The notes under the pieces are model-generated. The model had not been told where the DNA came from and did not search any database. It saw nothing but the letters and a program-made list of their open reading frames with translations. Position numbers and translations under genes: made by a program. A stretch of DNA of 64,000 bases from Lantana camara (taxonomy: Eukaryota; Streptophyta; Magnoliopsida; Lamiales; Verbenaceae): NCBI GenBank assembly GCA_037501455.1, contig CM074858.1, positions 13,814,501 to 13,878,500 on the forward strand, given 5' to 3'. Of the stretch, positions 54,788 to 64,000 are shown in pieces. Position 1 is the first letter of the stretch. The number at the start of each line of letters is the position of its first letter.

Positions 54788-57016
54788 CACCTCGTTAATC
54801 GTGTTTCTGATTCGTCTCAATTATTCTGAATTTGGTAGAAATTATTAGGCTTGATGCGATTGAGTATTTGTAATTGTTTTAGAAAGCCTGAATTAAGAAA
54901 CTGTATTTTTTCCTGAAAATTTCTGAAAATTAGTTTTTACAAAATTTAATTTTTGAAAACTATTTTAGATTTGAAACTGTATAAACTGTTTTGGATTTCT
55001 TGGATTGGTTTTGCTTTTGAACGAAAACACGAAACGAAAAGCCTGGATTACGAACACACGAAACCCGGCGCGCGAAGGGGTCGCGCACGCGGGCTTCGCG
55101 CGCCGCCGCCCGCCTGTCCTAGGCGTGCGCAGGCGGTGCACCTACTCCCTCCCACAACCACGAGGGAGGCATTCCGGGCGCGCCAGGGCTGCCGTCACCA
55201 CCCGCCCAGGCTGGGCGAGAATCCCGCAAGGCGTGCTGGGATTGCATGCCCAGCGCACGCACTCGTGCGTCCTTGGCCGCGCACTGTGTTCGCTTGTCGC
55301 GCGCGCGTGCGTGCACGCCTGCGATGTGCAGCCCTTTTTCATGCACGGGCCCCGTTTTTCCTTAATCCATTTTCGTTTATCGTGCAATCCAGTCCCAATT
55401 ATTTCATTTTAATTTTAAAATTTTATTTTATGAATATTTATTTTAATTTTTGAATAAAACTTAAAATTGGGATTTTTAAGAAATAGAAACGGTTTATATT
55501 TTGGGAAAATACATCTTTAATAAAATTATTAATTTTCAGAAATTAATTGAAATTTTATTTGTTTTGTTAATTTGGGATTTATTGAAAAGTTTTATAAATA
55601 AGACTCGCATCAAGTCGTGTTTTAAGTCATTAGGACTTGAAACGGGAATTTTAATTTATTGGCTAAATTTAAATTCTCACAAAAGCATGTTAGGTGATCA
55701 TGGGTTTAGACTTATGTATGGTTTTAATTTATTCAAATGGATGGTTTAAATTGGGGTTAGAGCCCTATAGTTGCGTTTTTCAATTGAGGTTGGAGCCTCA
55801 CTTATGTGGGTACTGTTATGTGATTTATTATGTGGCTTTCCATATTACTGTTTTTGAGGCCGGGGTAAGCCCCATGTAATTGTCTAAGGCTAATATGAAG
55901 ATTGAGCCTTATTACTTTATGTCTTTTTCTTTTAATTTGAGAGTAGAGATAGGTGGTGAGGTTTTCTTTTCATTTTGGAGACGATGCACCCATGGAGTAA
56001 GATGGACCACATTCAAGTAACAAGGAGGCCATAAGTGAAGACCCCTCAAAATGTTAGGGAGGGGAATCTCAATTGTAAAATGTAATAGAGATAGGACTCG
56101 TATTTTGTTACCGCTTTCCCCTATGTGATTTAAACTGTTTATGTGGCATGTATGTTAGAACTTGTGATTGTGGAGTGGCTCCTACATATCACGCATAAGA
56201 TAGGTAGAACCCATGATCATTACATGTTAGTATCATGCCAGGACATGTTATCTGTTTATGTGCTTGTTTGAAATGCATTTAAGTGTACTTGCATTAAGCA
56301 AGACTAATAAAATTGGATAACAAATATGTTGGTGGGGTCGAACCGGAAAACTCTCCGGTTGATTCGAAAATTCCCATTAAATATTAAGCTAATTTCGAAC
56401 AAATAGGTATTTAATTCGAGAGGCAAATTTTGAATTAAATTCCTAGCATTCCATCAATAGGTTTTAAGTTTAGTAAGTAAAGCTAGTTATTGTCCGCGAG
56501 TCGTGGGATAGCTAGTGGAGCTTATTAGTTCTTAGTTACCTAATTGATCATTTTAAATGGTCAATATTTCATGATCAATTTTGGCAAGGGCGATGTCCGC
56601 GAGTCGTGGGTCGTTTGAACTAAGTTTTGATCATGATCTTATGATTGATGGATCTAGCTTAACACCTAAGTAAATATGGATGTCGCACGAGTCGTGGGTC
56701 CATATTGAAAGATAGGTGATGCAAAAACAATTACTCAGAGTTCTAAAGGTGTTAGAATTGGTAAGTTGTACCTACCTAAGGTTTTACTTAGAATGTCCGC
56801 GAGTCGTAGGTTCGAGGTAAAATGCCTAGGATCTTAGTACCCATTGGGAAACGTGTTCCTCTTAGATCTTTGGGAATTATAGATCTTTGAAAAATAGTGG
56901 GAGCTACATTAGATTAAAGACCTTATCTTTTGTATATCGTTATAATTAAGCATACTCACTAGTTCTCTGTTTTACCATTTAGGTCGTAGATTCTGTGATT
57001 CTCTACGTGTTTTGAA
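54788..57016 (+). other. Long leader of C4
   Basis: About 2.2 kb between primer site and gag. It contains a GC-rich island (about 55060-55340) rich in CGCG and a four-fold TGTCCGCGAGTCGTGGG motif (56491-56810). The open frames at 54953-55453 and in the other phases of the island reflect its low stop-codon content and have no recognisable domain. Confidence 0.7.
56491..56810 (+). repeat. Four copies of a 17-bp motif in the C4 leader
   Basis: TGTCCGCGAGTCGTGGG at 56491 and 56594, TGTCGCACGAGTCGTGGG at 56681, and TGTCCGCGAGTCGTAGG at 56794. The spacing is 103, 87 and 113 bp, and the sequence between them differs. Confidence 0.9.
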
Positions 57017-57586
57017 ATGACAATCAAAAACCCTCTTGTATCGATCCTCGAGTCAAACAAGTTGACTGGTCCCAACTATTCTGATTGGCTGAGGAATCTA
57101 AAAATCATTTTAGATTCTGAGAAGAGAACTTATGTTCTCTTCGAAGGGGAGCCTAGTCCCAAAGGAGAGGCTCCCACTCGGGCCGAGCGGGAAGTGATCT
57201 AGAAGTGGAAGGATGATAATCTCCAAGCCCGTTGCCTTATGTTGGCTAACATGTCTTCGGACTTGCAAAGGCAACATGAGGCCATGGAATTCGCTGGGGA
57301 GATTTGCGACCACTTAGAGCAACTTTACCGCCCTCATGAACGTGTTACAAGATATAACACTTCAAAGGAATTGTTCCACTTGAGAATAAGGGAAGGTTCA
57401 AGTGTCCATGAATATGGACTCAAGTTTCTCGCCCTTACTGAGAAACTTGCTTCCATGGACATGCCACTGAAAGATGAGCTTTCAATGAATTTGTTGCTAG
57501 CCTCGCTTCCACCATCATTCAACCCATTTGTCCTTAACTTCAATATGAATCATGCTGGTGCTACTGTAGCTGAGCTGATTAGTTAG
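57017..57586 (+). pseudogene. Gag of C4, N-terminal part (two stops)
   Basis: The Met at 57017 opens the copia gag domain (NKLTGPNYSDWLRNLKIILD) and stops at TAG (57200-57202). The same region resumes at 57239 with LEQLYRPHERVTRYNTSKEL and ELSMNLLLASLPPSFNPFV, and ends in TAG (57584-57586) shortly before the zinc finger. Gag would form the virus-like particle. Confidence 0.87.
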
Positions 57587-57589
57587 CTT

Positions 57590-58216
57590 GTGACTGCTGA
57601 AAGCACGATCAAGAAGGACAATAAGGTTTTGATGGTGAATGCTCCATCTTCCTCTTCTGGGCCTTCTAAAGGTAAGGGCAAGAAAGCCCAAAAAAAGAAG
57701 AAGAAACCCCTTAGGCCCACTGGTGGCGTTTCGAAGGGGAAGACCCAAAAGAAGAAGCGTGATCAGAAAGAGGATGTTTGCTTCCATTGTGGCAAAGCGG
57801 GACATTGGAGGAGAAACTGCCCAGAGTACAAGGCTACTCTAAAGAAAGGTATGTTTCTCGTTGAAATAAATCTTTCTATTAATTCTAGTTCTTGGGTACT
57901 TGATACCGGTTCTGGAACTCATATCTGTAATGATGTACAGATGCTAAGTGAAGTCCAACAACTCAAAGAAGGAGAATGTATCTTGAAGATCGACGATGGC
58001 TCAAATGTTGAAGCTCAAGCTTTAGGCACAATTAGATTAGATTTAGGTAGTTTTGAGTTAGTCTTAAATAAAGTCCTTTATGTACCGAGCATTATTCGTA
58101 ATATAATTTCAGTTCCAATTTTAGATTGTGAAGGTTATGAAACTTATATTAAGAATGGTAAATACTTTATCAAACGGAACAACTCTTCCGTTCACATCGG
58201 TACTCTGAGTAATTGA
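57590..58216 (+). pseudogene. Gag zinc finger and protease of C4
   Basis: In order: a Lys-rich linker, one CCHC finger (CFHCGKAGHWRRNC, about residues 63-77), then the protease with active site SSWVLDTGSGTHIC (Asp in DTGS, about 100-114) and its C-terminal half (NKVLYVPSIIRNIISVP). It ends in TGA at 58216, which falls inside the polyprotein. Confidence 0.88.
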
Positions 58217-58978
58217 CTTTATCTAACTCAAAATATCAATATTATGAATATACAACGAGAAACTAAACATAAGAGAGATGACAAAGTTTCAGCTCCCTTA
58301 TGGCACGCTAGATTAGGACACATTTCCAAGAATAGAATTAGCAAGATAAATACTTTAGGATCATTCTCTGAAAATGATCTCAAAGAGTTAACTTCTTGCA
58401 AATCCTGTCTCAAAGGAAAAATGTCCAAAGTTCCTTTTAAAGGGACTGTAGAACGTGCCACTAAGGTTTTGGATTTGATCCATACTGATGTTTGTGGACC
58501 GCTTAGTGTAAGCATAAGAAACAATCATCAGTATTTTATAACCTTCACTGATGACTTTAGTCGGTATGATTATATATACTTAATGAAATATAAATCTGAA
58601 GCTTTTGAGAAATTCTTAGAATTTCAAAAGGAGGTTGAGAACCAAACTGGTCACAAGATCAAAACACTTCGATCTGATCGAGGAGGCGAGTATCTTAGTG
58701 AAGAATTCCTTAATCATCTCAAAGATAATGGGATTATCTCTCAGTGGACTCCTTCAGGGACTCCTCAGCTTAATGGAGTTTCTGAGAGAAGGAATCGAAC
58801 CCTACTTGATATGGTTCGTTCCATGATGAGTTTCACTGACTTACCACCTTCTTTCTGGGGTTATGCCCTAGAAAGTGTAGTAAAGATTTTGAATCTAGTT
58901 CCCTCTAAGTCAGTCCCTAAAACGCCCTATGAAATGTGGCATGGTAAAATCCCTAGTTATTCGTACTTAAGAATTTGA
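58217..58978 (+). pseudogene. Integrase of C4
   Basis: The frame continues after the stop with the GAG-pre-integrase HHCC region ([13 protein letters not shown], then CKSCLKGKM). The DDE core follows with [16 protein letters not shown] and [10 protein letters not shown], all three acidic residues present. It ends in TGA at 58976-58978 after SYSYLRI, in a place where related elements have Trp; the polyprotein continues beyond. Confidence 0.9.
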
Positions 58979-60883
58979 GGTTGTCCTGCTTACGTGAAGA
59001 GGACAGTGGGAGATAAGTTAGAATCTCGTTCTAACTTATGCTACTTTGTAGGTTATCCTAAGGAATCCATAGGATACTACTTCTATGATCAATCTGAGCA
59101 AAAGGTGTTTGTTTCTAGAAATGCCACTTTTCTGGAAGAACCGTTCCTTAAAGAAAAGAAAGGCAAGATCATAGAATTAGAAGAAGTACAAAGTGATCCC
59201 AAACCACCCACTGAAGAAACGTCCCCTTCTGACCAACCACAACCAATCACGAATTTCGATACACACGAAAATCCTTCTCTAAGGCGTTCTGAACGCACTC
59301 CTAGACAGCCGGAGAGATGGTATGGATTCTTCCATGAAATCTCTCAAAAGGATAATGATCATTTAACATATGAGGAGGCACTTTCAGATTCTGACTCTAA
59401 ACAGTGGATAGAATCCATGAAATCCGAAATGGATTCCATGAACTCCAACCAAGTTTGGACCTTGGTAGATTTGCCTGATGGGGTAAAACCCATAGGTTGC
59501 AAATGGATCTTTAAGAGAAAGCTTGGAGTTGATGGAAGCGTTGCAGCCTACAAAGCAAGACTGGTTGCAAAAGGATTCACTCAAAGACCCAGCGTGGACT
59601 TTGATGAAATCTTTTCGCCAGTTGCAATGCAAAAGTCTATCCGGATCATGCTTGCCATTGCTGCGTATTATGACTATGAGATATGGCAAATGGATGTGGA
59701 AACTACCTTTCTCAATGGTGACATTGATAAAGACATTTATATGGAGCAACCCATAGGTTTCACATTCAGTGGGAGAGAGCAAAAGGTTTGCAAACTCCAA
59801 AGATCAATCTATGGATTGAAGCAGGCTTCTAGGAATTGGAACATTCAATTTGATGAATCGGTCAAAGCGTTCGGCTTTATTCAAATTTCGAATGAGTCTT
59901 GTGTGTATAGAAAGGAATTGGAGACCTCAGTACAATTCTTAGTGCTTTATGTTGATGACATCCTTCTTATTGGGAATTCGAAGGATGACATGAAAGTGAC
60001 TAAGTTATGATTATCAAACCAATTCGAGATGAAAGATCTTGGTGATGCGTCCTATATCCTTGGAATTAAAATCTATCGAGATAGATCTAGAAGGTTAATA
60101 GGACTATCACAGTCGATGTACATTGATAAATTATTGAAGAGATTCAATATGGAGTCAGCAAAGGTTAAGAACCTTCCTATGAGTGTAGGAACATGTCTTT
60201 CTAAGAAGATGTGTCCTAAGACTAACCTTGAGAAGGAAAGAATGACTCGACCGGATGTGGCTTATGCACTTAGTATAACAAATCGTTTCCAATCTGACCC
60301 TGGAGATGGTCACTGGGCTGCCGTGAAGAATATTCTTAAGTACTTGAAAAGTACTAAAGATTTGTTCTTAGTTTACGGAGGTCAGAAAGATCTTACTATC
60401 GAAGGATAATGCGATGCAAGCTTTACATCTAACTTAGATGACTTTAAGTCAATGTCAGGATACATTTTCTGCCTAAACGGTGGAGCAGTGAGTTGGAAGA
60501 GTTCCAAGCAAACTACCACTGTAGATTCGACCACTGAGGCCGAATACTTAGCTGCAAATGATGCAGCTAAGGAAGGTATTTGGATTAGAAACTTCATTCA
60601 AGAGTTGAATGTTGTTCCTAGCATGAAAGACCCTATTACTGTGTTTTGTGACAACACTGGGGCGGTTGCTCAAGCAAGAGAACTAAGATCTCACCAACGG
60701 ACCAAACACATTATGAGGAAGTATCACCTAATCCGTGATATTATCAAAAGAGGAGATGTGCAAATTGAGAGGGTCACATCAGCAGAGAACGTGGCAGATC
60801 CACTTACTAAATCCCTTAGTCGAGAAGCTTTCCAAGGATATCTTCAGAAGATGGGACTTAGAATAGCTTCAGAATGGCTTTGA
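58979..60883 (+). pseudogene. Reverse transcriptase and RNase H of C4 (stops, deletion)
   Basis: The integrase C-terminus (CYFVGYPKESIGYYFYD) is followed by RT: WKWIFKRKLG, AYKARLVAKGFTQ, QMDVETTFLNGDI, YGLKQASRNW and active site LYVDDILLIG (about 59950). A TGA follows at about 60008. The RT resumes with QFEMKDLGDASYILGIKI, then a deletion of roughly 25 codons before TRPDVAYAL. A TAA at about 60407 precedes RNase H (CDASF, STTEAEYLA, FCDNTGAV), which is open to its natural-looking end at 60883. RNase H acidic residues are visible. Confidence 0.9.
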
Positions 60884-60885
60884 CG

Positions 60886-60899
60886 GGCAAGTGGGAGAT
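60886..60899 (+). other. Polypurine tract of C4
   Basis: GGGCAAGTGGGAGAT region directly before the 3' LTR. Confidence 0.8.
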
Positions 60900-62760
60900 T
60901 GTTAGGAATAGTGCCCTAGAAAGCCGATTGTATATCCGCTTTGTGCTTTTCCTTATTGTAATCACAGACACTCTTTGAATGAAATAACGAATTGAGGCAA
61001 CACTTCTTTATATGCTCTTGTTTGGTATGCGTTTACTTTAGCTGTGCATGTATGAGAACTCCCCTAATCCTGATGACTTTAGGACTCTACCATTTAGGTG
61101 AAATGGTTCATGAAACGAGCCCTATATCACATAAGTCATGATTAGTAAAATGCTCCAAGCCGATGAGTCCTACCGATAGTGGGAGTGTCAATCTGACTCC
61201 TCTAAGGCTTGCTTGTGGGATCACGCCCTTAACAAGGACCACCTTGTTTCATGGAGGTGCAAAGTGTATAATTGATACGTGCGTGATACATGAGGGTGCT
61301 TACTTCAATGGGAAAAGAAGTTTCTATTTCAGGAAATAGAAACTTCCAGATTAGGAAATATTTCACGATTCATTGATGTTATTAATTGATCCTTAGACTT
61401 GAGGTTCCATGTCACTTTATGAGTTAACTCTGTAGTCTTAGGTATAAGCTTTAAAGGGTGTCGCCTTAGACAACTGATTCAAGGCTTATACTGGGGCTGC
61501 ACAAGTGACTCATGAAAGTGAATGAGAATCAAGAAAGGACCTACACTTGCATTTGTAAGGTGATCTCTTATTGTGTAAGTCATTCATATTCCATATGGAG
61601 TCCTTGGCCAAGGCAGTAGATCAAGACATCAAGAAAAGGGTTTCTTGGATTGAGGTCAAATGGATATGAAATGCACTTAGCTTTGAGACCGGATTATTAG
61701 GGTTCTGATTATTCCCTTACCCTAGATCTTGGTTGAGAGATAGTAAGTAGGAGGATTGTATCTCACATGAATCAATGACTTAAAGGTTCTGTCGAATCCG
61801 AACATTCCAATTCAGCTAGGGGTTAAACACCTGTTGCTAGACTATGGTCGTTTAATATGTGGACTGATTAATTAATTAGTGAATTAATTAATTAGGGTCA
61901 CTGCTAATTGAATTGAGAACCTAGAGGGTCACACACAACAACTTGGTTACATGAGTTGAGGCTTTAAAATGATTAAACGAGTTAATCGGGCCAAGAGGGT
62001 TCCACACGTGTGGGTCACGTGAGTGACACATGTCTCACGTGAATATGTATATATATGATATGTATATTAAATAATTAAATGTGTTAATTATTTAATAGAC
62101 TTTGGTTTAATTTTGAATTAAAAAGAAAGTCTTATTTTGGAGAAAAATAATCTAGTTAATTAATTAATTAGATAAAAATAAGTTATTTATTTTAAATAAA
62201 TAAAGTATAAAATTATCCAAAAATAGTTTGGATATTTTAGCTCTCTTGAAAGTTGATTTGAATTTGAATTCAAAGTCAAAGTCAAAATTACTTGATGATC
62301 AAGTAATAGGAGAGAGGGACCAAAATCCTTAGCCTATAAGGACTAGGATTTTCGGTCCTCCCTTCCTATATATAGGGGAGCTCGAGCTCCCCTAAAAGCT
62401 AATCGAGAATTCTTTTGGTTCATGTGTTGAACATCATCCTTTCTCCAAGATAAACGAAACCCTAGGTTAAGCCTAAACACTAACTAGAAAACTAGCATCC
62501 TTACTAGTTAGATTGTAGTCAAGTTGGTGGACTATCTCTAGAGAGCTTCAAGTTAGAAGTTTGAAGATTCGAGCTTTACCAAGGAGAGGGGATCAAGCCG
62601 CGAGAAGAGCGTTCTTGGGTGGCTTGAAACGCTTCAAGAAAGACAATTAAGAAAGTAAGTTTCTAATCCCTACGAATTTGGATACACGATTGCGAGTCTA
62701 AGATCCTTTTTGTTGGAAAATTTTTAAATTTCCGCTGCTTTTCTGATTCCGTTTCCAACA
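60900..62760 (+). repeat. 3' LTR of C4
   Basis: Starts TGTTAGGAATAG and ends GTTTCCAACA. Slightly shorter than the 5' LTR, including a small deletion around 61305. The TATA box is at 62367-62375 and the perfect 20-bp palindrome at 62374-62393. Confidence 0.95.
62374..62393. repeat. 20-bp perfect palindrome after the TATA box, C4 3' LTR
   Basis: AGGGGAGCTCGAGCTCCCCT overlaps the last bases of the TATA box. In RNA starting further upstream it would form a 10-bp stem. Confidence 0.9.
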
Positions 62761-63485
62761 AAAGGATTAGTTGAACTCAACTTTACCTCCGAAAAGAAAT
62801 TAACTTTGATTAATGTCTTGTACATACTTGATGTTAGGAAAAGTTTAATTTCTGTGGATTTGTTAGACAAGAAAGGTTTTAAAATTTCTGTTAAATCTGA
62901 AAAAGTCATCATTATGAAAAATGGTGATTTTGTTCGTAAAGGTTATGCTTGTAATGGAATGTACAAGATGTCTATCAATAACATGAATTATGTTTCTGCT
63001 TATATGCTTTGTTCAATTTCTTTTTGACATAGTCGATTAGGGTATGTTAGTGTAAAGAACTTGAAAATATGCATGCAATGGGATTAATAGACATTAGTAA
63101 AAACGAACTTGATAAATGTGAAATTTGTGCAAAGTCAAAAATTGTAAGAAAACTTTTTCCAAGTGTTAAAAGAGAATCACAAATATTAGATTTAATTCAT
63201 ACGGATATTTGTGAATTAAATGAAATTTTAACTAGGGGAGGAAAAAGGTATTTTATTACGTTTATTGATGATGCAGGTCATTTTTGCTATGTGTATCTAC
63301 TACAAACTAAAGGTGAAGCTCTTAGTCCATTTGTGAAATATAAATCAGAAGTAAAAACCCAACTTGAGAAGAAGATTAAGGTTCTACGTTCTGATCGAGG
63401 CATGGATTATTGTTTGAATGCTTTTGATACACTTTGTGAAGAAAATGGTATCATACATCAAACAACTGCTGGTTATACACCCTAG
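62761..63485 (+). pseudogene. Protease end, pre-integrase and integrase of C5
   Basis: Resumes C5 after C4 with the protease C-terminus (LTLINVLYILDVRKSLISV), then the HHCC region (HSRLGYVSVKN, CEICAKSKI) with a TGA and a frame change near 63030-63069. The integrase core follows (HTDIC, FITFIDDAGHF, VLRSDRGMDY). It ends in TAG at 63483-63485 (QTTAGYTP, stop). Confidence 0.85.
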
Positions 63486-64000
63486 CACAACGGTGTAACA
63501 GGAAGGAATAATCGTACCTTTTTGGATATGGTAAACTGCATGCTGAACCATGCTAACCTACTTGGTAACTTGTGGGGAGAAGCGCTCCTGTCTACCTGCC
63601 ACGTTCTGAATAGGATACCTAGTTCTGTTGTGAGGACTAGTCCCTATGAACTGTGGGGGCGCGTGGCTTATTTTCGGGTTCCTGATTTCAAACGGACAAA
63701 GTTAGGGGCCAGAGCTATTAAAAGTATATTCGTTGGATATGCTCTTAATAGTAAAGACTATAGACTTCTTGATTTGGAGTCTAATGTGATAACTGAGTCC
63801 AGGGATGTCGAGTTCTTTGAAAATACATTTTCAAAAGATGTTGGAAATGAAATTGAGCCCCTCAAATTGAGCCTAGAGGTATAAGGCAGGTTGTGGAAAG
63901 TAACATTCCTGCACAACCACCTGAGCTAAGGCAGGTTGTGGAAAGTAACATTCCTGCACAACCACCTGAGCCTAGAAGGAGTACTAGAGCAAGAAAAGAG
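63486..64000 (+). pseudogene. Integrase end of C5, catalytic Glu lost, running off the edge
   Basis: Continues after the TAG with HNGVTGRNNRTFLDM. The catalytic Glu of the usual NGV.ER motif is Gly here, so the enzyme would be inactive even without the stops. LWGEALLSTCHVLNRIPS and FVGYALNSKDYRLLDLES follow, with an internal deletion after SPYELWG. A stop at about 63883 is followed by a 45-bp tandem repeat and RRSTRARKE, a typical linker before copia RT. Confidence 0.8.
63886..63975 (+). repeat. 45-bp tandem repeat in the integrase-RT linker of C5
   Basis: GCAGGTTGTGGAAAGTAACA at 63886 is repeated at 63931. A period of 45 keeps the reading frame. Confidence 0.9.

Larger units (their letters stand above)
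52860..62760 (+). mobile_element. Ty1/copia element C4, full-length, nested in C5
   Basis: 9901 bp with LTRs of 1914 and 1861 bp, TG..CA ends, the 5-bp target duplication AAAGG (52855-52859 and 62761-62765), an initiator-Met primer site, a 2.2-kb leader, gag, protease, integrase, RT, RNase H and a polypurine tract. That is the copia gene order. The coding region has about six stops and a deletion in the RT, so it is not autonomous. The solo LTRs at 40318-44212 belong to the same family. Confidence 0.95.
51010..64000 (+). mobile_element. Ty1/copia element C5, running off the right edge, interrupted by C4
   Basis: The sequence TGTTGGAAATATGCC at 51010 begins where homology to the SPH 3' flank stops, so it is the likely 5' end. 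Coding parts in order are gag (51620-52646), protease (52720-52859), [C4 inserted], then the protease end, GAG-pre-integrase and integrase (62761-63884). Integrase before RT is the copia order; the RT would lie beyond the window. Several stops and missing residues show that it is dead. The 3' LTR and target duplication are outside the window. Confidence 0.85.

Noticed and set aside
54953..55453. Open frame of 166 codons in the C4 leader, overlapped by long frames in other phases
   Set aside because: It coincides with a GC-rich, stop-poor island. The residues are Ala/Arg/Pro-rich composition with no domain, and several phases are open at once.
1..64000. tRNA, rRNA, microRNA or organelle insertions
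   Set aside because: No cloverleaf with tRNA boxes, no rRNA blocks and no organelle genes recognised by eye; a covariance-model scan would be decisive and was not possible here.

Overview
This is nuclear DNA from a flowering plant, most likely a eudicot. Three copies of an intronless secreted gene of the plant S-protein homologue (SPH, self-incompatibility protein S1) family sit in AT-rich spacer. Around and inside them are stacked retrotransposons with plant hallmarks: Ty3 chromoviruses, an Athila-like element, Ty1/copia elements, a plant-type LINE and a Mutator-like element. I cannot name the species. About 85-90% of the window is transposon-derived, and the only gene that looks intact is SPH copy 3 (50476-50892).

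Layout. 1-1857: 3' part of a LINE on the minus strand, fused to SPH copy 1 (1858-2235, a pseudogene). 2223-5579: 3' flank of copy 1 and AT-rich upstream region of copy 2. 5650-5897 and 28223-28386: SPH copy 2, split by a 22.3-kb insertion. That insertion is a short Mutator-like element (5898-28222, 11-bp target duplication). It holds a Ty3 chromovirus A (7561-27987, target duplication ATATG), which holds a Ty3 chromovirus B in the opposite orientation (14058-23903, target duplication AGGTG).

28387-48135: 3' flank of copy 2, then a composite of retroelement pieces: a Tat-like LTR remnant, an Athila-like LTR and gag remnant, and a tandem gag-only element on the minus strand (30326-39169, target duplication GGCCC). 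There is also a solo copia LTR (40318-44212, GACTG) that contains a second solo LTR of the same family (40651-42597, GTTCA), a second unrelated Athila-like LTR, and the truncated end of a chromovirus-A-like LTR.

48136-50475: upstream region of SPH copy 3, paralogous to 2700-5649. 50476-50892: intact SPH copy 3. 51010 to the right edge: a copia element (C5) interrupted by a 9.9-kb copia element (C4, 52860-62760, target duplication AAAGG). C4 belongs to the same family as the two solo LTRs.

How it fits together. An SPH locus was duplicated at least twice, with several kb of flank. Copies 1 and 2 then decayed, each by its own insertion plus small indels, and copy 3 stayed open. All the retrotransposon polyproteins carry stops or frameshifts, so none looks autonomous now.

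I found no convincing undescribed biological system. The most unusual signal is structural: at least three unrelated LTR families carry clusters of short dyads whose arms differ between dyads but still match within each dyad. The copia LTR family also keeps a 20-bp perfect palindrome directly after its TATA box. These are the items most worth a second look.
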